Source: Theocolax elegans (Eukaryota; Arthropoda; Insecta; Hymenoptera; Cerocephalidae). From it: a stretch of 64,000 nucleotides of DNA. Below are positions 47,191-57,990 of the stretch, piece after piece. Position 1 is the first letter of the stretch; every line of letters starts with the position of its first letter. The translations under genes and the position numbers were made by a program. The DNA lies in contig CM047425.1 of the NCBI GenBank assembly GCA_026168455.1, positions 27,380,256 to 27,444,255 on the forward strand, read 5' to 3'. Below the pieces are notes generated by a model. That model made no database searches, was not told where the DNA came from, and saw only the letters and a list, made by a program, of their open reading frames with translations.

Positions 47191-48009
47191 AATATTATTC
47201 AAAGCCAATACGCACATAAGCGGAATTTCTGATGGTGGACTAGAAATGCGAGCATTAGACGGAAGCAATAATTTAAGTAGCCAAATAAAAGAAATCGCTT
47301 TTTGGGTAATGTCGCAGTAATAAAGGGGAGTAGTAAATTCTCCGTATTATCTACGAAGCGATACAGAAAATGCATGGGATACGGATTAACGATCCAATCG
47401 GGTACAAGCACAGAAAAATCGAGAAATAATTACGCAATTTCCATCTAAAGTATAGCGTAAGGCAAGAATAGATGCATACATTTTTAGGGTATATATAGAG
47501 GACCCAGAACGGACACAGCCACTCCTAGTTTTTCTTCTAAAGCTTCCGTAAGGCGAAGCTCTACTAGTCAACTCTTTGATTTTTATTCGAGAGCAAAGCT
47601 CTGGTACTCGGACTTAAAAAAAATATACATTTAAAGTCGAGAGAGATCTTATATTCGGGAATTGAGACACATCGCTTGTCGCACTTCGACATCTGGCAAT
47701 CATCGAGCTCCGTACGCATACGCATCTAACGTCGGTGCCCGCAGGCCTAGCGGGACATCACCAAGCCACTTGACGCCGCTACCTACGTTTGAGGCACACG
47801 TTTGTTCCTTACCACACACTTATGTTTGTATAAGGTATTGAACTGGGACTTTGCATACATATAAGTAACTGCTCCAGGACGTTACAATAACATACAAAAT
47901 GTCCTAGGTATAAAATAAATATAAATCAAAGAACTTATATTTTACTTTTCAGTGGGTCCTAGGGTACTACGATCGGGTACATTTATATCATTTGAAAAAA
48001 TTAAAATTA
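47191..48009. other. Non-coding; possible LTR-like promoter
   Basis: No domain-bearing frame. A strong TATA box (ggtatatatagagg, about 47489) precedes a GC-richer transcribed-looking stretch with the repeated gcgaagctctac / gcaaagctctgg. This resembles the promoter of a solitary LTR, but I found no matching second LTR, primer site or terminal repeat. Confidence 0.3.
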
Positions 48010-48215
48010 AGTTCGGTAATATATATCTGTATATAATATAATAATGATACTAACAGTCTCTCCGAATAAAATGCTTTACTTTAGAATAAAGGAGGCCTAT
48101 TGTACTCTTTGTCCACTATAGCTAGTGGAATTTCCCAGAGCACGGCATTTTAAAACAATTAAAGGCGTTTCGATCTCGATCGCCAGGTTGGACTCCTCAG
48201 TAAGGAACTGGAGAT
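48010..48215 (+). mobile_element. Gypsy LTR relic
   Basis: The plus strand matches the minus strand of 31.36-31.52 kb: aggcctattgtactctttgt, ggaatttcccagagcacggc and ttaaaacaattaaa occur in order, with ~10% differences. No internal gypsy sequence adjoins it, so it is a solo or fragmentary LTR in the opposite orientation to the main copy. Confidence 0.75.
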
Positions 48216-48379
48216 CTTACCTTAGATCAATTTTTTCAAATCGAATATTGACCGGTTTAGGACTGCATTGCCTCTTACATATTGTTGCAAAGTGATTAAG
48301 ATATTAAGTATCACATAATAATTGAGTATATTATTCTTTAACGTGGCATTTTTGAATAAGCATATTCAGACTAAACAGG

Positions 48380-50090
48380 TTACCTACACGAAATTCTGAC
48401 GATGAACATAATAGAGTGCGTCAACGACCTATTAAGAATGCTATTCCGACCCAGGCCGTGTAAGATGTCCGAAGGGCCGCCTATGTTGGCCATTACCCTG
48501 CTCAGGTTCGTCACTACCACGGCCGCTTTGTCTGCCGCCTTCTTTGTCAGCTCCCAAAAGGTAAGCTTTGAATCAAGCACCATCCCCATGTACCTGACAA
48601 CCATTTTCGTGGTTACGGCCTCTCCGCCAACATATAGCGGCACTACTTTTAGTACGCGCCTTTTTGTGAGGATTACGATCTCTGTCTTCGCCATCGCCAG
48701 TTTTAGCCCATGCTCCTTTACCCAGCGCCGAACACGGCACATGACCTGATCGAGTCGCGTCTGTGCTATTGCCATACTTCTAACATTTATGATAATGGCC
48801 ACGTCGTCCGCATACCCGATCAGCATGCAGCTCTCTGGCATTTCCATTCTGAGTAGCCCATCGTAGGAAATATTCCACAGGTCGGGTCCCAGTATGGAGC
48901 CTTGGGCTGCCTCTGCCATGAGCTCTCGTCGTCTCTGGCCATTGGTTGTGTCGTACAGGATGAAATGGTCCCTCAAATAGTCTCCAAAGATCTGTAAGAG
49001 ATATCTTGGTTTACCGAAGTTCCGCTCCAGAGCCTGTTATATTGGGCGAGAACAATGATCTCCGCTCTCTGTGCTGCTGGCCGCCTCCACTACCTCATGA
49101 ACAGCATCTATGGTGGATCTTCCTCTCCGAAAATCGTATTGTTTCTCAGAGATATCGCCCGCAGCCTGAATGGCAGTATGCAGGCGTGATCGCATCAGAT
49201 TCTCAAGGAGTTTACCCGCGATGTCCAATATACACCGCGGCCTGTACGGTGATGGCGCATCCACCGGTCCCTTGCCCTTGTTTATCAGAACCAATCTTGC
49301 CTCGTTCCAGGGTGTGTAAAATTTTACCGCCCCGAGAAAAGAATTGAACATACAAAGCAAGAGCTCTGAATGGCGTTGTACCACTGCTTTTAGTACCTCA
49401 GCTGGTACCCCATCTGGTCCCGGCGCCTTCTTGCTCTTCAAGGTGCGCACTGCTATCTCTAGCTCTACTTTGGTGAAGAGCGGTGACTCGAGACCATTTG
49501 AAACAGGGATATTATCCGCGCGCTTCGGATGAGAGGGGAAAACGTCTTGTCCATGACTTCAGCGCTCGTAGGGGCACTTTGCGAAGGCTCCTACTTTGCG
49601 CATGATGGTCTTATACCCCAACCCTCACGGATCGTTGTTAAGATCATTTTGCAGTTTTTCCATGCATCGGTACTTACTCGCTTGTATCGCTCGACTGAGA
49701 GCTTTCATCACCGCTTGATGCTGCATTACTTTGAGTGCCTAGTCGGGCTCCGCTTCTTAGTTCTCTGAACCAGGCGCCGTAGCCGTGAGCACTGGCGCCA
49801 CAAGTCCGCGATCTCTCTCGTTCACCAATAAGTGCATGATGCTGCCGTCACCAGCTCCGCCCACTCCAAGGTGAACACTTCTTCCACTATCTCCACCAGG
49901 GATCGCTGACCGCGTTCTAGGGCCTGAGACAATTTTTCGACGTTCATCTTGTCAAGGTTCCACCTATGATGACAGCTCCGAGAAGCTGCTCTGACTGGTT
50001 CCTTCTCACATACGCGGAACGTGATGAACTAATGATCGCTGGCTGTATACTCATCGATCACCTGCCAGTCCCGCACATATGCGGACAGGT
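48380..50090 (-). pseudogene. Second R1-type LINE, truncated at both ends
   Basis: On minus the sequence enters at the end of an apurinic-type endonuclease (EYTASDH, followed by a stop), then a region with several stops. RT follows: LKSKKAPGPDGVPAEVLKAV, YRPRCILDIAGKLLENLM, a gap where motif A should be, GSILGPDLWNISYDGLL, and the catalytic LIGYADDVAIII. The thumb KMVVRYMGMVLDSKLTFWE follows. The copy ends in the thumb/connection (about 48380), lacking the C-terminal knuckle. It differs clearly from copies A-C and so is a separate R1-like family. Confidence 0.85.
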
Positions 50091-51017
50091 GTTCATCACG
50101 AAATAGACGCAATATACTATAGATACGTGGATGACATATTAACAATAATTCCTAAAAATAAGTTCGAGGAAATGAGTAGAGTTTTTAATTCTTACCACGA
50201 GAAATTACAATTTACAACTCAATCTGAACAAAACAATATGATAATTTTCTTGAAATTAAAATAATTAAAGAAGGGAATAATATTGTAATTGATTGGTACC
50301 ATAAACCAACATTCTCTGGTAGAGTTTTAAATTATTTGTCCAAACATCCAATTTCACATAAAAAAAAGCTATGGTTTATTCATTGGTAGATAAGGTTATA
50401 CTGCTTTCTGATAAGAAATTTCACAATAAAAATCTTAAATTAGTAAAAACTATATTACGTAAAAATAATTATACTCCTAAATTTATTAATAATAATATAC
50501 ATAAACGTATTCAAATTAAGCATAATGTTGATAAAAATCATACTAATAATCAAAATGTTATGAACAATAATAGTAAAAAAAGAGGTATAATTTTACCATT
50601 ACCATATATACCAAAATTGTTTGAGGATGTTTCCAGAAAAGTTAAAAAATTTAATATTTCTACTGTTCCGAAAATTGTTAATTCACTTAGTAGTTATATA
50701 AGGAGAGGAAAAGACAGAATTAAAAAAACCAAACAAGCTGGGGTAGTTTACAAAATTAATTGTTGTATTTGCGAAGCGTCTTATGTTGGAGAAACAAAAA
50801 GAAAATTAACAATCAGAATTAATGAGCATAAAAAAAGAGTTTAAAACCTGATGAACAATGTGTAATTACTGATCATATTAACAATCGAGGTCGCGAATTT
50901 GATTTTGACAATATAACTATTCTTGACAGAGAAAATAATTGGAGAGAAAGAATTATATCGGAAACTTTACATATTAACTTGCAAAAAGAACCTATTAATA
51001 TAAGAAATAAATTGTAA
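50091..51017 (+). pseudogene. PLE-5 RT end + GIY-YIG endonuclease, frameshifted
   Basis: Starts just before the catalytic RT box, YYRYVDDILTIIP, which is intact here unlike in PLE-1. A frameshift near 50262 leads to the linker DWYHKPTFSGRVLNY, another near 50370 to the connector MVYSLVDKVILLSDKKFHNK. The nuclease core is GVVYKINCCICEASYVGETK followed by RINEHKK. A further frameshift at about 50843 is followed by the C-terminal ETLHINLQKEPINIRN and a stop. It is closest in layout to PLE-1 (shared HINLQK near the end). Confidence 0.85.
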
Positions 51018-51586
51018 CCAAGTTTGAAGTCACATTTTTTCATTATGCAGTTTTAAATATTCGCGGGTGTTATAGTTATCTAAATTACAGATTACATGTA
51101 CTTAGTTAATTATATAGTTATCTATATTACCGATTTTTTTTCTAGTCAATTTCATGTTCGAAATTTAAATCGTAATCAGTTGAATATTTGTGTCGTAGTC
51201 GAGTGTATCGTTCCATATACAATTTTATTGAATCTTTACATGTTTTTTTGTTTTTGAGGTTTTGATTATTTATTTAATTTATTTAAATTATTAATTTTTA
51301 AATTAGTAAACAATTCACTTGACTAAAATGAAGAAGAAGAAAAAGTGTGACTTTGATAGGTTTATAACTTCTGTGATTATTTTGTTAACTATTTATTTCA
51401 TCTTGTTGCTATATTCATTGATTAATAATGTAATGTTAATTATTATTATAGTTGAGAATTGACACTCTAAAATATTGACAAGATTTTGTTTGAAACGCAA
51501 TGTGACAATCACAAGGTAAAAAATTTTCGTTGTAGACGATTATATTGGCATTATATAAACTAATTAATTATTATTAATAGAGTTTA

Positions 51587-51627
51587 GCACCTGAGATGGA
51601 GGCAAATTTGTCTCCGAAACGTTGTGC
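51587..51627 (+). ncRNA. Hammerhead-like motif of PLE-5 (one-base core deletion)
   Basis: Helix I GCAC/GTGC (four pairs), core CTGAGA (N7 missing relative to CTGANGA), one unpaired T, helix II GGAG/CTCC, then GAAAC-GTT. The inner part of helix II, CAAATTTG, is itself self-complementary. Helix III is again loopless ACGT. The missing N7 may or may not abolish activity. Confidence 0.65.
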
Positions 51628-51702
51628 AATTCAATAAGTAACTTGACTCGTTAAAGCAATCGATAACCCTATCCAAACAATGAATTCACGAGTGTTAAAC
51701 AT

Positions 51703-51958
51703 AAAATAATAATAATAATAATAATAAAATTAATAATAATCCGCGTGGGGTGTCCTGTCCCCGTATGCGGCGCGTCCCTTGGGTGGCGGATAGGGGAATG
51801 CCCGTCACACTTGCGTGAAGGGTAGAGGTAAAATAGAATAGCCTCCGTGAACTAAATAGTTCAAGAAGAATTATGAGCAAGCGAGTTGAACACCTACTAC
51901 CCCAAGCGGGCAGCTCCAAACTAGGTGAAAATACCGTCGTCGGTTCCGATCGGCTGAA
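51703..51958 (-). mobile_element. LINE 3' end fragment with (TAA)n tail, minus strand
   Basis: On minus, about 220 bp of C-terminus/3' UTR run into ggacaccccacgcgg and a (TTA)-type tail on the low-coordinate side. It is ~90% identical to the 3' end of the larger element at 52542-52797. It stops at ccgatcggctgaaa, where plus-strand R1-type sequence begins. Confidence 0.8.
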
Positions 51959-52524
51959 AGTCCCGGTGGCCGATGTTGGTCTCATGGATTTTGGGGGGAT
52001 ACTTCCGGGGCTATTTACTCCGAATGGACAGGCTAGCATCACCACATTGCAAGTACTGCGGCTTGGCCTACGACGACGCTGAACATACATTCTTTGCTTG
52101 CGAGCGTTGGACCGAACAGCGACAGAGACTAGAATCTAACACAGGATCAATCACGCCACAAAACGTGACATACGTGATGACGACGAACGCGGACAAGTGG
52201 CGGTGGATCGCGGAATACGTTACGAATGTGCAACGAAGCAAGAATGTGGATGTATGTCTAAAAGATTGTGCGAATGTATTTTTCGAGTATGAAAGAATAA
52301 AAAAGTGAATGTGTTTCTGGAGACACAAGGATAGCCGCTCAGTCTGAAGTAATGTGAATAACAGTCTCGGGCTGGTGTCGGTGCGAACAGAGATATGTGG
52401 GTTTGGTGGGTATTAGTAGTTCGCTCCTACCGAGTTCCACACTGGGTGGATTGTCTGCTCTTGCGAGAGGGTATATGGTCTACCGGTTGTGCGTAAAATG
52501 TAATTACCACAGACTCTAAAAAAA
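51959..52524 (+). pseudogene. R1-type LINE C-terminus and 3' UTR fragment, plus strand
   Basis: The plus frame ends in the R1-type zinc knuckle CKYCGLAYDDAEHTFFACERW, followed by ~60 residues (RWIAEYVTNVQ...FFEYERIKK) and a stop at 52308. A ~210-bp 3' UTR then ends in an A-run next to acgagtgttaaacat. Upstream, ILGGYFRGYLLRMDRL resembles the segment before the knuckle in copies A and B. Everything before that is missing. It meets the minus-strand LINE fragment head to head. Confidence 0.8.
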
Positions 52525-52539
52525 ACGAGTGTTAAACAT

Positions 52540-54354
52540 TTTTTAATAATAATAATAATAAAAATAATAATAATCCGTGTGGGGTGTCCTGTTCCCGTAT
52601 GCGGCGCGTCCCCCAGCTGGCGGATGGGGGAATGCGTGTCACTCTTGCGTGAAGGGTAGAGGTGAAATAAAATAACCTCCATTGACCACACAGTTGAAGA
52701 AGAATAATGAGCAAGCGATTTGAACACCTACTACCCCAAGCGGGCAGCTCCAAACTAGGAGAAAATCCCGCCGTTGGTTCCGATCGGGTGAAAAGATTTA
52801 CAGATGATTTATTGAATGAGCTGGGAGGAAGTTTGTTATTGATCTGGGATGAAGTAATAACAAATGATATATTCAACGTCTCAGTTCGAGATGGAAGATA
52901 TACGAGCGATTTTGGCAAATTACGAGAAGAAATGCGAGGATTTAGGTAGAGGATGTCAAGTTTTATGAAATGATTTGCAAGATACAGGGGAGTATTATGA
53001 GGAATGATACTATATGCCAGGGAGCCTATGAGGTATGAACGCCTGAACTCAACCGATAACCACTTAAGGCCCAACCTAAACGGGGTAATATAATAACATA
53101 CAAATATAAACAATACAAAATATAAACATACAAATCGAACACATGTATTCAGCAGCCTTTGGAACTTCAGATTTCTGGTTTGATGGACATCATTGTATAC
53201 CGCACACGCATAGTCGAAAAGAGGAAAGACAAGCGTTTCCACCAGACTTTTCCGAAGCCCCCGAGACAGAATTATCCTATAATAGCATAGCGAGTGTAAT
53301 ACTCCATGCACCGTCTCGAGATTGATTGCTGCTTTGACCAGTTGAGGGACGGAGAGATTAAGACCCCGAGTGATTTGACCTCATTTTTGTATTTCAAATA
53401 ATCTGTACCCAGACTAATCCTCGGGGCAGTTTTCAGGTCGATGCGCGATATAAAGGTCTGGCTACCCAGGATGATAACCTTCGTTTTTCCGACAGTTAGC
53501 TTAAGCCCATTCCTACGTGCCCTTGAGGCTATTACATTTGCATCTTGAGATGTACGTTGCACACCTAATTAAAATTCTGACGGAAGAAACGAATAGTAGA
53601 TCTGAGAATCGGCGAAGAACATGTAGTTACTAAACTTAAGAACCTTCGGCAGATAATTTATGAAAATCGAAAAAAGTATGGGGCCAAGAACACGGCCCTG
53701 AGGTACTCCTGCATTTATCTCGAGCCAATCCGATAACAAGCCCCTCTCACTCTCTACTGTATGCATGCGGCCCACAAGATACCGATAAAACCAAGTTAAT
53801 ACATTATCAGAGCAACCAATTTCACACAATTTTCGTATTAGTTTGTCATGAGGTACAGTGTCAAAGACCTTGGAGAAGTCGAACAGGACGAGAATCGTGA
53901 TCTTCCTGGCATCAATGGCTCTCCTAACATCATCTAGAACACCCAGGAGTGCTGTCTAGGTACTATGTATCTTACGAAACCCTGACAGTCTATCAACAAG
54001 AATATGATTTTCCTCAAAGTATTCAGACAGCTGATTGTGTACAAGTCTCTCTAAAATTTTTGAAAGCTCACAAAGCTTTGCAATCGGCCTTGTATCTGAG
54101 CACGATTCAACCCTGCCCGACTTCGCCATTGGAAACAGTAGTACTTTTTTCCAGCTCCCTGGAAAATAACCAGCTGAGAGCATGTTATCAAAAAGAGCGA
54201 CAAGGTGCAGCGTTAATTGAGGCTCCAACAACTTTAGCATTTCTTCAGATATGCCATCAAACCCCACTGCCCTTGAGGACGTTCCTCGAATTGCATGTTG
54301 AATTTCTTTCGCGGTTATAATAGAGAAATGAAAAGAGGAAGATGAGGGTGACAT
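52540..54354 (-). pseudogene. LINE reverse transcriptase and C-terminal region
   Basis: The minus frames read in order: SRAVGFDGISEEMLKLLEP, a TRPIAKLCELSKILERLVHN block and LSGFRKIHST (finger/palm start); a gap; NAGVPQGRVLGPILFSIFIN and MFFADSQIYYS, where the second Asp of the FADD box is Ser; then KLTVGKTKVIILGSQTF and KSLGVLISPSLNWSKQ (thumb). The C-terminal segment has LVFPLFDYACAVYNDVH and ITPFRLGLKWLSVEFRRSYL, typical after RT in CR1/jockey-like elements. The Ser in the catalytic box and several frameshifts mean the enzyme is dead. Confidence 0.85.
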
Positions 54355-54364
54355 AGGACAAGAA

Positions 54365-54907
54365 TTACATGATATGGTTGAAAATGTTTGGGTAGAAAGT
54401 GGTTGAACATGATTTGAGACAGAAGCATAATGACTGTTTAACTGTTAAGAGGTGATGGATTTGTCTTTGAGCTGAGGCCCATGACAAGACATCAAAAAAC
54501 TCTGTGGGGTAAGCGGCTGATGGCCTATGGTATACCACTGCTAGCACCAATGAAACTGATTTGCCTATCAAACATAGAACCAGAAACTCCGGAGCATTCG
54601 AGAAGATAGGTTCAGAGTGCGCGATGACCCTTACCCCAAAATTTTCGCGAACATAGGCCGCCCCCCCCTCCTTACCCTCACGATCCAATCGATGCAATGT
54701 ATAGCCCGGCAATCTAATAATCTCAGAAGAGTCGTGACTTGTAAGGAAGGTTTCGGTGATCGCAATGACATCATGAGAGGCTAGATGAACTAGTGCTTCA
54801 ATGGATGCGAAATGTGTTTTGGACGATTTATATTCGAATGAAAAATGGAGAATGACTTTGATGATTTTAATGATTTTAATGATTTGGCCCGACCAGCCCT
54901 GTCTCAC
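54365..54907 (-). pseudogene. LINE apurinic-type endonuclease, internally deleted
   Basis: The minus frame has the first catalytic block DVIAITETFLTS (Glu of the ET motif), then GYTLHRLDREGKEGGAAYVR and LVLAVVYHRPS. It ends without the downstream GDFN and SDH boxes, so roughly the C-terminal half of the nuclease is deleted. It overlaps ORF1 by a few bases (54904-54907). Confidence 0.8.
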
Positions 54908-55206
54908 TTGGTATGAGGAGAGAGAGGAGGAAAGTTTGGAAATTCAGCATCCGAGTTCACACGCTTCAACGGACCATCCCTCACCTCACGCATAAAAATA
55001 ACTAAGTCTATAACTATGGGCCTCGCGTAGCCCAGTTCGCTCGATTTACGAATTGCTGCCTGCCACAATTCGAAAACAGGTTTCGGCCAAAGAGGCCTTA
55101 TAAATAATGCGTTTTCTCCTCCTTCACCGAAGATGTCCCACGCTTTACGTCCTTTTATGAGTCGGGCTTTCTCAATTACTGCATCCCTGGTTATAGCTGA
55201 GGACAT
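54904..55206 (-). CDS. LINE ORF1-like protein, unrecognised
   Basis: A 100-codon open frame begins MSSAITRDAVIEKARLIKGR and ends right at the start of the endonuclease frame, with a 4-bp ATGA-type overlap. The position fits ORF1 of a two-ORF LINE, but it is short and I see no RNA-recognition or zinc-knuckle motif. It may be only the start of a deleted ORF1. Confidence 0.5.
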   Translation of the reverse strand: MSSAITRDAVIEKARLIKGRKAWDIFGEGGENALFIRPLWPKPVFELWQAAIRKSSELGYARPIVIDLVIFMREVRDGPLKRVNSDAEFPNFPPLSPHTK

Positions 55207-55860
55207 TTTGCTTTTACAAAAAAATGTATAGAAAAAATATAGAATTAATTACATTATCGTAAAACGGACGCGACGGGTGACGCTGACGATCCGACAGTGT
55301 GACGGACATAAGACCGTTAATGAGCTAACACTGCATCGATGACGCTGTGGCTGCTTCGTGGACTGAGGGAGAACACAGTTCTTTTCCCTCAACAAACTTT
55401 CTACGAGCCTAGCACTGGTCTTGGTTGCACAAGACCAGAGTCGGACGGTTGGTTAACCGCCGGTAAGATCCGCTCACGTTTGAAGATCTTGGTGGGGTTG
55501 GTGTATGCCAACCCGTTGGCTGATGGAGTTTATCGGCGAATTTTTTTCTTAGGAGCTGTTTTCTCGCAGACAGCGAATTAACCAAGATTACTCTCGGTTT
55601 AGAAGCCGGAGTTTCTTGTATATCTGCAACCCGGAGTAATCACGACCCTGGTGGGTGGTCGTCGTGGACGTGTCGATTTTTGCTGTACCGCCACACGATC
55701 CCGAAGCTAAGAGGCAAAGTCACGGTTACCGTTAGCGTTCCTCAATCCTTGATCAGCCAACCCCAGAAGGAAATGATAAACGCTGGGCCATGAATGGTCT
55801 GACTGCTATTCCTCGATATTGGTCCTGGTGTTTGGGTGGAGGCGTTCTGCTTGGCTGGTG

Positions 55861-56283
55861 GTTTATTTATATTTATATTGTTTGAATGCAAGTATACGGT
55901 TACTCTGTTTTTTTTTCATAAAATGCATTCACTCTTTTTTTAAGAAATTTGCCTAAAAACACCATAACTTTGTCTGAAATGCTCTGCCGCACTCAAACTT
56001 TGCATCGTTTTAAAGGTAATTAATCATCGATGAATTAAGTTTTTGTATGGATAAAATATTTTTGATCGTACAACCCTTTTTTTTACTATAAAGGTTGTTA
56101 TTAATTATAAATATATACAATGTTTTAAACTAATATAAATTAAATATTTCAACAGATTCTTCTTGAAATTTAAAAACTTTTTCAAATTTAATGAACATAA
56201 GAAAAAATTGTTAGATTTTGAGTTATTAAGTGATAAAAATGGCCAAAATTAATTTTTTTCAAAAAATTTGATTTTTTGATTAG
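55861..56283. other. AT-rich sequence, no gene seen
   Basis: Poly-T and AT-rich tracts only. Nothing supportable. Confidence 0.5.
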
Positions 56284-56960
56284 CTACGGCTCTGGTACTA
56301 ATTGAAATTCAGGTCTAAACTCGGGAAAGGGGGGGGGGGGAACGTGCGCCCCGTGGATGGCCGATCCGTGTCCCGGTGGCCTTCTCGGCAACGGAGGACC
56401 GATGTTGGTTGCGGTAGTGATGAGGCGGCCCAATGCCGTGGCGAGTGCCTCGCGAACCGCGTTAACACCCGCGCACAATCTGGTCCTGATCACGCACCAA
56501 AAATCACTCGCGGTCCACCTCGCGACTAGGATGATCCGGGTCGATGGCCGATGGCTTTTGCGCCTCACACACTATTATTAGCCTCGCACACTGATAACTC
56601 GGCACCGGTTTATTTTATTTGCCTCGAACGGCGGATCGGGACGTACTGCTTAGACTATCGCTTAATTTTCCGAAAAAGGGATGAGAGAGGGGAAACTCAC
56701 ACATACACTCTCGCGCTCCCAGCCCTACGTATTGTTGCGCGTGTAATTGTACACTTGAGTTCAAGTAAACAAGTGTCGTCGGTTGGCCTTGACATACCAA
56801 AGGCTTCGACGACTTAAAATTAAAATGAATTTAAATACTTCATCTGCCGCGAATAGCCGCGACCATTTCCGTCACAAAGCCCCCTCCCCCTACATTCTAC
56901 TTCCCTCGGGAAGGCCGAGTCGAAAGAAGGCAGAATCTATTAGCGACAGCGCGCTGTTCT
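56284..56960 (-). mobile_element. Possible gypsy LTR and leader
   Basis: GC-richer sequence following the gag fragment on minus. It includes an AATAAA-type signal (caaataaaataaaccggtgc, near 56610), then a stretch starting tgatttttggtgcgtgatca that could hold a primer site. A 13-base G run lies near 56330. No matching second LTR was identified, so this is a tentative reading. Confidence 0.35.
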
Positions 56961-56973
56961 CTTTTCTCTTCGA

Positions 56974-57985
56974 TCAGTGACGGGAAGGGATGCGGTCCTT
57001 GAGGATACGGACCACCTCCTGTCCTACGTCTCGTACTACATCAGCTGGGAGATTGGCAGCGGCCTCTAGCAACATGCGACATTCCCTAAGAATGTCCGTC
57101 TCGTTGCTGTATTGTGCTGTCGTCCCAGATGAGGAAGCCAATACTTCCGAAGACGTACGGGGTTTAGACCCATTTCCCGACTTTGGTGTCGGCTGACGAG
57201 ATGGCCCAGCCATCCTCGTAGCGTCAACTTCCATCGGGGTGGTCCGTTGCAAGTCGCTAGGCCGAGCCTTCTGCGACTGCTTTCCATGAGGTTTCGGGAC
57301 AGAGTTCTTGGTCCTATCCTTCTCACTGACTCGTTGGACAGGGACTGGCTGAGCCTCGCTCTCTTCGCGTCCCTGCCTTACTGGTTCCGCTGCGTGGTCG
57401 CTGATCGAGGGAGCATTCAGGCTTTCTCTATACTCCCTCGACTTCTGGTCTGCTTTGGCTTGGACGACCGTACTTAGGGCTGCCGTCACTTACTCGAAGG
57501 GCCCGGTGTAATCCAGGCCAAATGCAGGGCCTGGCGGCGAGTCGCCACTTCCACACGGCGATCCACCACCACTTCTGCATAGGAGGGTTTATTGCTGGAA
57601 GGCTTCACACACGAGTCCTTCCTAGCACCGTCCTTGCGTTTCCACCCGTTGCCTCTTCGACTTCTTCGGACCTGCCCGTGGCGTTGGTCGCTTTGGTACC
57701 TGTGGAGAGACAGGGTCCTTAGCGGCCGGTGCAACGGGATTAGGTGGTGCAAAGGGAGAGGGCTTCAAATATCTGGGGCATTCCCTCACAGTCACCCCTC
57801 GGCGTCCGCAATTAATACAAAATGTCTTTTGCGGAATCGCACACTCCCGGCCACTGTGGTCGATCGCCCAGTAATTGTAACAGGCGTTCTTGGGGGGATC
57901 TATCGACCGATCGAATGGTATTGGTACCAGTGATCGGAGGAGAATTCCCCTAGCGATGATTGGGCCAGATGTGGATGACCCAGTC
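56974..57985 (-). pseudogene. Gypsy gag fragment with two decayed zinc knuckles
   Basis: On minus, from about 57933, a first knuckle reads CYNYWAIDHSGREC (second Cys is Tyr) and a second, insect-gypsy style knuckle reads FCINCGRRGVTVRECPRY (final Cys is Tyr). They are followed by a Pro/Ser/Lys-rich linker (SYAEVVVDRRVEV) and, after a frameshift, a basic, Ser-rich region ending LRECRMLLEAAANLPADVV. In a gypsy element gag precedes protease and RT, but here it lies after the RT on the same strand. It must come from another copy or a rearrangement. Function in life: RNA-binding particle protein. Confidence 0.65.
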
Positions 57986-57990
57986 TTCGC

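Larger units (their letters stand above)
50091..51690 (+). mobile_element. PLE-5, Penelope-like element, 5' truncated
   Basis: Begins abruptly inside RT at the junction with the preceding LINE and runs through the nuclease, a ~560-bp 3' UTR and a hammerhead-like motif to near 51690. There a LINE 3' tail begins. The boundary on the left is abrupt (gtgttcatcacgaaatag). Confidence 0.85.
52540..55860 (-). mobile_element. Non-LTR retrotransposon with (TAA)n tail, near full length
   Basis: On minus: possible 5' UTR (55.86-55.21 kb), ORF1, apurinic-type endonuclease, RT and C-terminus, with a TAA-rich 3' tail at 52542-52575. All frames are broken. The IN-YLP/FAD-QIYYS style RT resembles CR1/L2/jockey-type elements and not the R1 copies nearby; the exact clade is not assigned. 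The 5' boundary (~55860) is an estimate from composition. Confidence 0.75.

Noticed and set aside
56284..56568. Minus frame of 94 codons with Pro-rich tail as a gag start
   Set aside because: The Pro run comes from a poly-G tract and no gag motif is visible; kept only as part of a tentative LTR/leader region.
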